Shown here: piece by piece, positions 8,401 to 14,373 of the stretch
How the letters are laid out: each line of letters begins with the position of its first letter
How positions within the stretch are numbered: the first letter of the stretch is position 1
DNA from: DATGSF01 sp035302865
GTDB lineage: Bacteria > Bacteroidota > Bacteroidia > Chitinophagales > Chitinophagaceae
DNA length: 14,373 bases
Direction of reading: 5' to 3'
Assembly: GCA_035302865.1 (NCBI GenBank)
Contig: DATGSF010000135.1
Location: 1 to 14,373, forward strand
Position numbers and translations under genes: made by a program
Notes under the pieces: model-generated
The model's database searches: none
The model's input: the letters and a program-made list of their open reading frames with translations, nothing else
What the model was told of the DNA's origin: nothing

Positions 8401-11400
8401 TTGAATCTGCCAATATTGAATATATTACTTTCTGGGTTATGGATCCATTTATTTATAATTCGCAAAGTGCAGGTGGTGATTTATACATTAACTTAGGTAG
8501 TGTATCGGAAGATGTGTTAAAAGATGGAAAATTATTTTTTGAAAATGGATTGCCTTATCCTGAAGATGCAAACAAAGTAGAAGAAACAGAATTTGGGCTT
8601 GTTCCCAAATTTCAACAACAAATTACACGTTCCTTTGATAACGATCCTGATGCTAGAGCAATTCAAGACGTTGGTTATAATGGAATTAATGATGAACAAG
8701 AGAGAGAAAAGTATTCTGATTTTTTAACAAATATGGAAAACCTGCTCTCTGCAGAAGCTTATCAAAAACTTTGGGAAGACCCTGCTTCTGACAATTTTAG
8801 ACATTTTAGGAGTTCCAGATATGATCAAGAAGAAAAAAGTGTATTAGAACGCTATAAAAACATAAATAATCCACAAGGGAATTCACCAGTTAGTCAATCT
8901 GGAGATAAGTACTCTATGTCTGGAACAACTATTCCAAACTCTGAAGATATTAATAGGGATAATACATTAAATGAAACTGAAGCATATTTTCAATATAGAA
9001 TTCGCTTTCAGCCCAATATGGATGTAGGCGATAATCACATAGTCGATAAGAAGATTATTAATGCTAAAATGCCGGATGGAACAGAACAAGATGAAACATG
9101 GTATTTATTTAAAGTTCCTATAGCTAATTACGACCATGCGGTAGGTGGAATAGCTGATTTTAGATCTATTGGTTTCATTCGTATGTTTATGCATGGATTT
9201 AAGGAACCAACGGTATTGCGTTTTGCTAAATTGCAGCTAGATCGTAGTGCTTGGAGAACTTATAATTTATCTTTAACCAATCCTGGTGAACAAATTCCAC
9301 CCAATCTTCAAGATTTAACCAATTTCTCTATTACAACAGTTTCTTTAGAAGAAAATTACAATAAAGATCCTATTCCTTATAGAAGTCCTCCAGGGGTTGA
9401 GCGAGAGCAAGTTTTATCAGGAATGACTGGACAGGCAATAAATATGGATGAGCAATCTATGGCTTTTCAAATCTGTGGGTTACAAGATGGAGATGCGCGT
9501 GCCGCTTTTAAGGAACAACGTTTAGATTTAAGAAAATTTGAACAGTTAAAAATGTTTGTGCACGCAGAATCTGTTCCTAATCAACAACCTATATTAGATG
9601 GAGATATTCATGCATTTATTCGCATTGGTTCAGATATGATACACAACTATTATGAATACAAAATTCCTCTAAAAGTTAGTCCCAATGGAACAACTAATCG
9701 AACAGAAATTTGGCCAGATGTGAATGATATGCAGTTAAAAATTCAAGATTTAGTTCAATTAAAATTGAATAGAAATGCTATTAATCATCCAATTCTTGAT
9801 CCATATACTGAACAAGATGAAAATGGACATGAAATAACAGTAGTGGGTAATCCAAATTTAGCAGAGATTAAAAATATCATGGTAGGCGTAGAAAATCCTG
9901 AACGTTCGCCCTCTAATCCAAATGACGATGGTCAAGAAAAGTGTGCAGAAGTATGGTTTAATGAGTTACGCTTAGCTGGTGTAGATGAAAAACCAGGATA
10001 TGCTATGGCTACATCTGCTTCAATTCAATTAGCTGATTTAGGTAATGTAAATGTCGGCGCGCAAATGCATTCTGCTGGATATGGACATATTGATCAACAA
10101 CCTGACCAAAGATTCCAAGACGATTTCTGGGCTTTTGATGCATCTACAAATTTAAATTTAGGGCGTTTATTACCTACTAATTTAGGGGTAGAACTTCCTG
10201 TATACGCTGCTTATTCTCAAGCAGTGAGCAATCCTGAATACAATCCTTATGATAAAGATATCTTACTTAAAGATTCTTACGATTTATTAACAAGCCAAAG
10301 GGAAAGGGATTCCTTAAAAAATATAGCTCAGGATTTTCAATCTATTAAAAGCATCAGCTTAAATAATGTTAAATTCAGAGGAAATCCTGAAAAACAAGGA
10401 AGAGCTCCTATGCCTTGGAGTTTAAGGAATTTCGATTTTAATTATACCTACAATAAAGCATATAAACGTAATTTCGATTTAGAAACAGATGCTTTAGAAG
10501 ATCAAAAATTAGGAATTGCATATATTTACAATATCCCTTGGAAAGCAATCGAACCTTTTAAAAAATTAAAATGGAAATCAAAATGGGCTGTGCCAATTAA
10601 AGATTTTAATTTAAAGTTATGGCCCACTAGTTTTAGTTTCAGAAATGATTTACATAGAATTTTTGGCGAAACTCAATATAGAAATAAAGATGGCGATGAT
10701 TATATAATGCCTACAAATTATTTTCAAAATTTCACTTGGAACAGAGATTATAATTTGCAATGGGATTTAGCTAAATCATTATCCTTACATTATTCTGGTT
10801 TAAATCAATCAAGAATAGATGAACCTTACGGTCCTTGGGATACACCAGAAAAGAAAAAAGAAGTTTGGAACAACTTTAGTAATTTTGGAAGAAATACTTA
10901 TTATTCCCATGACATAAGTGCCTCTTATACTTTACCATTAAGAAAAATTCAGGCATTAAATTGGACGAATATTACTGCTTCTTATACTAGTAATTACCAT
11001 TGGACGGCAGCTAGTCAGATAATGGAAAGCCAAGGAAATATTATTGCAAATAATCAATCACGGAGATTATCTGCTGATTTCAATTTAGCTCAATTGTACC
11101 AAAAGAATAGATACTTACGAGCAGCAAATCAAAGAAAACCTAATAAACCACAAAAAAGTAGGGAGAATTCAACAGACTTAAAAGCAGAAGGTGAAGAGGG
11201 GAAACAAGCACAACAAACGCCTCCTTCTAGAAATCAGTCAATTCCTCCTAAACCACAAAAAAAGGAAATAACCAGAGAGCATGTTAAAGGACAAGACACT
11301 TTAACAGAAAAAGAAATAACAAAAGAATTTAGAATCCTTAAGCGAGCAGAAAGAAGAAAACATAGGGATAGGGTTAGAAATTGGAGAACAAGAAAAAATA

Positions 11401-12842
11401 GAATTACTCCAGAGATTTCTGAAAGTTTCAGAACTGCTGGACAACTGGTAACAATGGTGAAGAGAATAAATATAACTTATTCTGATAATTCTGGTACTAC
11501 TCTTCCAGGTTTCATGGATAAAAGTGCAATCTTCGGATCTAAAATTCGTGGTAATAATTGGTATGATTTTGCTTTTGGAGCACAACCTGATGCGCAATGG
11601 TTACAATATCAAGCAGATTTAAACCGTATTACCAGAGATAGTGTATTTAATGGACAATTACAACAACAGTTCCAACAAAATATTAATGCACAGGCAACTA
11701 TAGAGCCTTTAAAAGATATTAGAATTGAATTGAACTGGAAATTAAATTTCTCTAAAAACCATAATGAGACTTTTAAAATGGATCAAAACACACAAAGCTT
11801 TGAACATTTTAGTCCATATAGTTTTGGAACATACAATATTTCCTATATAGGTGCGAAAACAATATTTACAAAAGTAAGTTCAAATAAACCTTCGGAATTA
11901 TACCAAAGATTTTTGTCTTATAGAAAAGATATTTCTCAAAGGTTAGGAGAAAATAATCCATATGTAAACGGAACTCCTGATCCTAATGACCCAGAATATG
12001 CTAAAGGTTATACTAAATATTCACAAGAAGTATTAATACCAGCATTTTTAGCTGCATATACAGGTAAAAGCCCTAGGGAGATTTCACTAATCAGTAATAA
12101 TAATTCTAATATTAGAAGCAATCCTTTCAAAGGTTTTTTCCCTTTACCAAATTGGAATTTAACTTATAATGGATTAAATAAAATACCTGCATTAAGTGAG
12201 CATATACGAAACTTCCAAATTCAACACAGATACACTGGGGATCTGAGTATGAATGGTTTTGTTAGCTCTTTTTATTATCAAGACTTATATGGAGTTGGTT
12301 TTCCATCATTTATTGATTCCAACTCTCATAACTTTGTGCCATTTTTCCAGGTCCCCAATATTACTATTTCAGAAAATTTTGGACCATTTATAGGATTTGA
12401 TGCAAGTTTTAATAATGGATTAAATTTAGGATTTAGGTATACTAAAACTAGAATGTTAAGTTTAAGTTTAGTAGATTTTCAAGTGAGCGAAACTAACTCT
12501 TCTGAAATCACAGTAAGTTTTGGTCATAGAGTTAAAGGTTTACGCTTACCATTTACTTTATTTGGAGCAAGAGAATTGGAAAATGACTTAAATTTTAAAT
12601 TTGATTTTGGATGGAGGAATGATTTTACAGCAAACAGCTATCTAGCTCAAGATGTGGTACTTCCAACAAGAGGACAAAGAGTAATTACCATTTTCCCTAC
12701 GGTAGATTATATAATCAATGATCAATTACAAATTCAATTTTACTTTGATTATAGAAAAACAATACCAATTTTATCTACATCTTATCCTATTACAACCGCA
12801 AGGGGTGGTTTGAAACTTACTTTTATCTTTGCAGGCCAATAA
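5469..12842 (+). CDS. sprA: SprA, T9SS outer-membrane translocon / gliding motility protein
   Basis: SprA (Sov in Porphyromonas) forms the very large single-chain barrel through which T9SS cargo crosses the outer membrane; in gliding species it is also needed for motility. The 2457-residue length is near that of characterised SprA proteins. An N-terminal signal (WILLTLFVVSNTNIFA) ends at Ala35. Family landmarks include QGDLDLLFGYAWQHMDNPQ early on, VYIDDFEGASSSLDLR (Tyr825 onward), WFNELRLAGV (Trp1496 onward), GTTLPGFM (2009-2016), and alternating barrel strands up to the end, LKLTFIFAGQ. Residues about 1884-1980 are a highly charged, Pro/Gln/Lys-rich stretch that is probably a disordered periplasmic segment. 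The start is TTG at 5469: a stop lies five codons upstream, no ATG precedes the signal peptide, and the next Met is far inside the mature protein. The frame is uninterrupted. It probably forms an operon with ruvA and ends in the shared terminator at 12842-12884. Confidence 0.97.
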   Translation: MKTNKLHIKNLTLSIPKWNWILLTLFVVSNTNIFAQNQDSIPEQASTNLKFPFPDKENLSSKDESQRFFDLKNPNNISEEVEYDAEENVYIIQRKLGGRNLGTAIYLNPEEYYAYRKKQDRNRYFKDRIEAQSLLNQKPELPTLSREGLFDRLFGGTNLELNPQGDLDLLFGYAWQHMDNPQTIESMRKRGYFDFDMNMNVNVVAQIGEKLKLNINNSSMPSLGQQNTEKIEYTGNQDQVLKKIELGNVGFPLQSSLLSGPLSLQGIKTELQFGKLNITSVASIQKSQRRTITLQGGAQYEEFEIEVDRYDENRNFLLGQYFYDNYENAVKDLPIIRSQIHITEVEVWITNRTGTTEGVRDALAFMDLGEANPYNSNFHNTSGLNIPDNKTNNLYASLQQNPALRKQATANNAALALGLQSRIDFQRSTMRKLRSTEYDFHPQLGYILLNTQVNPDDVLAVAFRYTYNGETYQVGEFSEEITPIGDEPKILFLKMLKPGTSGQPGLPTWDWMMKNVYSIGYGGGLSKEDFRLDIYYQDPKGGEKRYITEGSQSGKAYIELLNLDRLNYQLDPHPDGVFDYVDGITVNEQYGKIIFPSLKPFKDGIEPSLDGNNDLIEKYTFPILYDSSKSVVKQYSHKNRYIIKGRYKGRSSSGSDIRLGGFQIPEGSVSVIAGGQRLQEGVDYQVNYSSGSIQFLNEGVLNSGMPITISYEDNASFGMRRQTFLGTRLEYFANDNLTLGATYMQMSERPLTAKVQIGDIPVSNKVFGLDFNYEAEAPFITKWLNKLPFYSSNAPSLISWHTEVAGILPGHHKSIDVIDPEGTVYIDDFEGASSSLDLRFPASNWFLSSVPLDARNEMNQELFTEAKQSGLIAGRNRAKLAWYMLEPDLVEGSNRPDYLKQDTENMSYWRKIYPKDLFPQRSVEAHDQNLPTLDLAFYPSERGPYNFDTNVEEDGSLKNPERRWGGIQKAIENTNSDFESANIEYITFWVMDPFIYNSQSAGGDLYINLGSVSEDVLKDGKLFFENGLPYPEDANKVEETEFGLVPKFQQQITRSFDNDPDARAIQDVGYNGINDEQEREKYSDFLTNMENLLSAEAYQKLWEDPASDNFRHFRSSRYDQEEKSVLERYKNINNPQGNSPVSQSGDKYSMSGTTIPNSEDINRDNTLNETEAYFQYRIRFQPNMDVGDNHIVDKKIINAKMPDGTEQDETWYLFKVPIANYDHAVGGIADFRSIGFIRMFMHGFKEPTVLRFAKLQLDRSAWRTYNLSLTNPGEQIPPNLQDLTNFSITTVSLEENYNKDPIPYRSPPGVEREQVLSGMTGQAINMDEQSMAFQICGLQDGDARAAFKEQRLDLRKFEQLKMFVHAESVPNQQPILDGDIHAFIRIGSDMIHNYYEYKIPLKVSPNGTTNRTEIWPDVNDMQLKIQDLVQLKLNRNAINHPILDPYTEQDENGHEITVVGNPNLAEIKNIMVGVENPERSPSNPNDDGQEKCAEVWFNELRLAGVDEKPGYAMATSASIQLADLGNVNVGAQMHSAGYGHIDQQPDQRFQDDFWAFDASTNLNLGRLLPTNLGVELPVYAAYSQAVSNPEYNPYDKDILLKDSYDLLTSQRERDSLKNIAQDFQSIKSISLNNVKFRGNPEKQGRAPMPWSLRNFDFNYTYNKAYKRNFDLETDALEDQKLGIAYIYNIPWKAIEPFKKLKWKSKWAVPIKDFNLKLWPTSFSFRNDLHRIFGETQYRNKDGDDYIMPTNYFQNFTWNRDYNLQWDLAKSLSLHYSGLNQSRIDEPYGPWDTPEKKKEVWNNFSNFGRNTYYSHDISASYTLPLRKIQALNWTNITASYTSNYHWTAASQIMESQGNIIANNQSRRLSADFNLAQLYQKNRYLRAANQRKPNKPQKSRENSTDLKAEGEEGKQAQQTPPSRNQSIPPKPQKKEITREHVKGQDTLTEKEITKEFRILKRAERRKHRDRVRNWRTRKNRITPEISESFRTAGQLVTMVKRINITYSDNSGTTLPGFMDKSAIFGSKIRGNNWYDFAFGAQPDAQWLQYQADLNRITRDSVFNGQLQQQFQQNINAQATIEPLKDIRIELNWKLNFSKNHNETFKMDQNTQSFEHFSPYSFGTYNISYIGAKTIFTKVSSNKPSELYQRFLSYRKDISQRLGENNPYVNGTPDPNDPEYAKGYTKYSQEVLIPAFLAAYTGKSPREISLISNNNSNIRSNPFKGFFPLPNWNLTYNGLNKIPALSEHIRNFQIQHRYTGDLSMNGFVSSFYYQDLYGVGFPSFIDSNSHNFVPFFQVPNITISENFGPFIGFDASFNNGLNLGFRYTKTRMLSLSLVDFQVSETNSSEITVSFGHRVKGLRLPFTLFGARELENDLNFKFDFGWRNDFTANSYLAQDVVLPTRGQRVITIFPTVDYIINDQLQIQFYFDYRKTIPILSTSYPITTARGGLKLTFIFAGQ

Positions 12843-12884
12843 AAAATACCTACAAAACTTAATCCAAGTTTTGTAGGTATTTTT
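12842..12884. terminator. Bidirectional terminator between sprA and the glycosylase gene
   Basis: A perfect 19-bp inverted repeat: left arm 12842-12860, loop AATCC (12861-12865), right arm 12866-12884. Plus-strand transcripts end in five T, minus-strand transcripts in six T. The left arm begins on the last base of the sprA stop codon, and the right arm encodes the final residues (KYLQNL) of the minus-strand gene, so both genes contribute coding sequence to the hairpin. Confidence 0.95.
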
Positions 12885-13551
12885 CTATATAAAAATCTCT
12901 CTCTTTAAATTTATATTGCTGAATATAGCGTGGATGTTCCAAAACAGTGATTTTTGGATAAAACTGCATCTCTTTAAATAACCGCTTAATAAAGTCTGCA
13001 TTTTTTTTCCCTAAAATGATAACAGATTCTTTATTTAAATTCCATGACAATTGCAACTCTAAGCTATTAATCATTACATTTTTTAAGGCTTCAAATAAAA
13101 TACTTGAATCATAATAATTTGCATTCCTCCATTTTCCGTTCTTTGTTTTTTTAACTAAGGCAAAAGGTAAAGGAGAATTGATATAATAATTTTGATAAAA
13201 AAACGCTACCCCACCCCATGCTTGAATCATATCATAGACGAATACAGATGAAACTTCATGACTAGATACTTCTTCCATAAAAATATTGCAATGATCTTCT
13301 AAACGTTTAGTATCCGTAAAAGGTATCCCCGTAATTGCAGCTCCCAGCCTACCAGGATTGATTCCTATAATAAATTTGCGTGAAAAATGATCTGAATAAT
13401 ATTTGGTATAAAATTTTTCCATGCTTTGCAAAGCAGGTGGAAAGGCTATAAATGGATTGATTATCTTATAATCATTAGGCAAGATTTCATTAAAATTCAC
13501 ATCAAAGCTTTGATTAAATTTTATAATTTCTTCTGCAAAACTATTCTTCAT
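12859..13551 (-). CDS. SMUG2-like (DUF4918) uracil-DNA glycosylase family protein
   Basis: A 230-residue cytoplasmic protein. Residues 61-80 hold IGINPGRLGAAITGIPFTD, which matches the first active-site motif of the SMUG branch of uracil-DNA glycosylases (compare GMNPGPFGMAQTGVPF in SMUG1), with Asn65 in the position of the water-activating residue. LEHPRYI (204-210, His206) matches the second motif that inserts into the minor groove. NSPLPF (126-131) fits the uracil-recognition region. It is expected to remove uracil or oxidised pyrimidines to start base-excision repair; substrate range cannot be read from sequence. The start is ATG at 13549-13551. It is convergent with sprA, 16 bases apart, and its last codons form half of their shared terminator. 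No clear promoter is seen upstream; a tRNA terminator separates it from the tRNA. Confidence 0.85.
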   Translation of the reverse strand: MKNSFAEEIIKFNQSFDVNFNEILPNDYKIINPFIAFPPALQSMEKFYTKYYSDHFSRKFIIGINPGRLGAAITGIPFTDTKRLEDHCNIFMEEVSSHEVSSVFVYDMIQAWGGVAFFYQNYYINSPLPFALVKKTKNGKWRNANYYDSSILFEALKNVMINSLELQLSWNLNKESVIILGKKNADFIKRLFKEMQFYPKITVLEHPRYIQQYKFKERDFYIEKYLQNLD

Positions 13552-13630
13552 AAATGATGCTTTACTTCTAAGTTAAAAAAGAAAAAGAAGAAAAGAAACA
13601 ATATTTTTAGAAAAAAAGAATATTAAATAA

Positions 13631-13668
13631 AAAAAACGAGTTATTGCTTTTATTCAATAACTCGTTTT
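13631..13668 (-). terminator. Intrinsic terminator of the tRNA gene
   Basis: A perfect 14-bp stem (13633-13646 with 13655-13668, containing CGAGTTATTG) with an 8-base loop, followed on the minus strand by eight T. It starts 7 bases beyond the tRNA 3' end. Confidence 0.9.
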
Positions 13669-13675
13669 AATAATG

Positions 13676-13749
13676 TGGTCCCAGCTGGACTTGAACCAGC
13701 GACCACCTGATTATGAGTCAGGTGCTCTAACCAACTGAGCTATAGGACC
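13676..13749 (-). tRNA. tRNA with anticodon CAT, probably tRNA-Ile2 (else elongator tRNA-Met)
   Basis: A 74-base cloverleaf on the minus strand: acceptor GGTCCTA with TGGGACC (one T-G wobble), D arm GCTC/GAGC with AGTTGGTTA loop, anticodon arm CCTGA-CTCATAA-TCAGG, variable loop TGGTC, T arm GCTGG-TTCAAGT-CCAGC, discriminator A. The 3' CCA is not encoded, as usual in this phylum. The CAT anticodon fits Met, or Ile2 after lysidine modification of C34 by TilS. C4-G69 and C5-G68 in the acceptor stem match the TilS identity pairs known from E. coli tRNA-Ile2, and the GACTCATAATC loop with the GGTCGCTGGTTCAAGTCCAGC side also resembles Ile2. It is not an initiator: G1-C72 is paired. Confidence 0.93.
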
Positions 13750-13774
13750 AAACTAATAATTTAGTTTCAGACCG

Positions 13775-13782
13775 CAAATATA
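13775..13782 (-). promoter_or_regulatory. Promoter -7 element of the tRNA gene
   Basis: TATATTTG on the minus strand, an exact TAnnTTTG match followed by GC, located 25 bases before the tRNA 5' end. A clear -33 element is missing. Confidence 0.5.
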
Positions 13783-13866
13783 GACAATTATTCTTAAAAA
13801 AAGATTATTTATTTATTTTTTTTAAAAAAATCTCCTTCTAAGTGAGATATAGGCAGAACAAAAAAG

Positions 13867-13899
13867 TTATCAACATTAACCGCAAATAATTGTGGATAG
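13867..13899. promoter_or_regulatory. Pair of DnaA-box-like sites upstream of nrdB
   Basis: TTATCAACA (13867-13875, plus strand) and CTATCCACA (13891-13899, minus strand) each differ by one base from the DnaA consensus TTATCCACA. They face each other with 15 bases between, and the second ends one base before the nrdB -7 element, covering the -33 region. DnaA is known to control nrdAB in E. coli, so a similar control is possible here; this is inference from sequence only. Confidence 0.35.
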
Positions 13900-13900
13900 A

Positions 13901-13908
13901 TAAATTTG
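13901..13908 (+). promoter_or_regulatory. Probable -7 element for nrdB
   Basis: TAAATTTG, an exact TAnnTTTG match followed by C, lying 98 bases before the nrdB ATG, so the transcript would have a leader of about 90 bases. No TTTG -33 element is found at normal spacing; DnaA-box-like sites occupy that place, which may mean an activated promoter. Confidence 0.45.
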
Positions 13909-13955
13909 CATTACTATTTTCTTTTCTAAAAACTTATTCAGATTTTTGCATAAAG

Positions 13956-13980
13956 ATGAAGTTTAAATTTCAAACTTCAT
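13956..13980 (+). other. Hairpin in the nrdB leader
   Basis: ATGAAGTTT (13956-13964) pairs perfectly with AAACTTCAT (13972-13980) around a 7-base loop; the second arm is followed by TTTCTC. It could be a leader stem or weak attenuator of nrdB, or a dyad operator. The stem ends 26 bases before the ATG. The rest of 13783-14006 holds no gene that I can support. Confidence 0.35.
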
Positions 13981-14006
13981 TTTCTCACCCTAAAATTCCA
14001 ATTATT

Positions 14007-14373
14007 ATGAGCATCTTTGATAAAAGAACAAATTATAAACCATTTGAATATCCTGAAGTTCTCACCTATATTGAGGCTGTTAATAAGTCTTTTTGGGTAC
14101 ATTCAGAAGTTGATTTTACAGCAGACACGCAGGATTTCCATTCTCATTTGAGCCAAGAAGAAAAATCTGCAATTAAAAATAGTTTATTAGCCATTGCACA
14201 AATTGAAGTTAGTGTTAAGTCTTTTTGGGGCGATCTTTATAAAGTTATGCCTAAGCCGGAATTGAATGGGTTAGGAAGTACTTTTGCTGAAAATGAATTT
14301 AGACATTCTGAAGCTTATTCAAGATTAGTGGAGGTTTTGGGTTCTAATAGTGAGTTTGAAAATCTAATACATG
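14007..14373 (+). CDS. nrdB: Ribonucleotide reductase class I small subunit, 5' part
   Basis: The first 122 residues of the radical-generating subunit that, with NrdA, reduces ribonucleotides to deoxyribonucleotides. It begins MSIFDKRTNYKPFEYPE, then the conserved SFWVHSEVDF and the helix SLLAIAQIEVSVKSFWGDL. In AENEFRHSEAYSRL, Glu97 and His100 match metal ligands of the di-metal site. The preceding ligand position, 30 residues earlier, is Glu67, whereas E. coli NrdB has Asp84. There is no N-terminal ATP cone. The radical Tyr position and the second ligand pair lie beyond the window. The start is the ATG at 14007; no other nearby ATG fits. nrdA is not visible and may lie downstream. Confidence 0.93.
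   Translation, partial: MSIFDKRTNYKPFEYPEVLTYIEAVNKSFWVHSEVDFTADTQDFHSHLSQEEKSAIKNSLLAIAQIEVSVKSFWGDLYKVMPKPELNGLGSTFAENEFRHSEAYSRLVEVLGSNSEFENLIH

Noticed and set aside
11118..11410. Charged low-complexity part of sprA considered as an insertion of foreign DNA
   Set aside because: Reading frame, base composition and flanking conserved SprA motifs are continuous, and orthologues normally carry a variable linker here.
11301..11597. Minus-strand 98-codon open frame inside sprA
   Set aside because: Opposite the low-complexity segment of SprA; its Ser/Ile/Cys-rich translation is what antisense reading of Lys/Arg/Glu-rich codons gives.
13867..13899. DnaA-box-like pair considered as part of a replication origin
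   Set aside because: Only two imperfect boxes, no further cluster, no dnaA or other origin-associated gene nearby; control of nrdB is the more economical reading.

Overview
The window looks like ordinary chromosome from an AT-rich member of the Bacteroidota, most likely Flavobacteriia or a close relative. Three things support this. There is a full-length SprA, the giant outer-membrane channel of the type IX secretion system (T9SS), which is confined to this phylum. There are Bacteroidota-type promoters (-7 element TAnnTTTG) in several intergenic gaps. There is also a DUF6089/PorG-like barrel protein. No mobile element, CRISPR array, phage gene or defence cassette is visible.

Layout. On the left, two minus-strand genes for exported proteins: a cut-off secreted protein at the very edge (1-119) and an unrecognised exported protein with a CxxC motif and probable beta-propeller body (258-1691). 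Between them lies a promoter whose -7 element runs into a GTTT tetranucleotide repeat. A divergent promoter region (1692-1872) then leads to a plus-strand block: murI (glutamate racemase), an OmpA-family lipoprotein, a DUF6089/PorG-like barrel protein, a strong terminator, ruvA, and sprA (7.4 kb, half of the window). sprA converges on a minus-strand gene for a SMUG2-like (DUF4918) uracil-DNA glycosylase. The two share one perfect 19-bp bidirectional terminator built partly from their own coding ends. Further right are a minus-strand tRNA with anticodon CAT (probably tRNA-Ile2) with its own terminator and promoter, and the first 122 codons of nrdB (class I ribonucleotide reductase small subunit), which runs off the right edge.

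Functional themes. The central block concerns the cell envelope: MurI supplies D-glutamate for peptidoglycan, the OmpA-like lipoprotein probably ties the outer membrane to peptidoglycan, and the PorG-like protein and SprA belong to or resemble T9SS outer-membrane machinery. ruvA and the glycosylase are DNA-repair genes, and nrdB makes deoxynucleotides. The ruvA-sprA pairing is a known conserved neighbourhood in Bacteroidota.

I did not find a convincing undescribed system. The points most worth checking are the tetranucleotide repeat in a promoter/leader, a pair of DnaA-box-like sites at the nrdB promoter, the coding-embedded bidirectional terminator, TTG starts at murI and sprA, and the uncharacterised CxxC protein.
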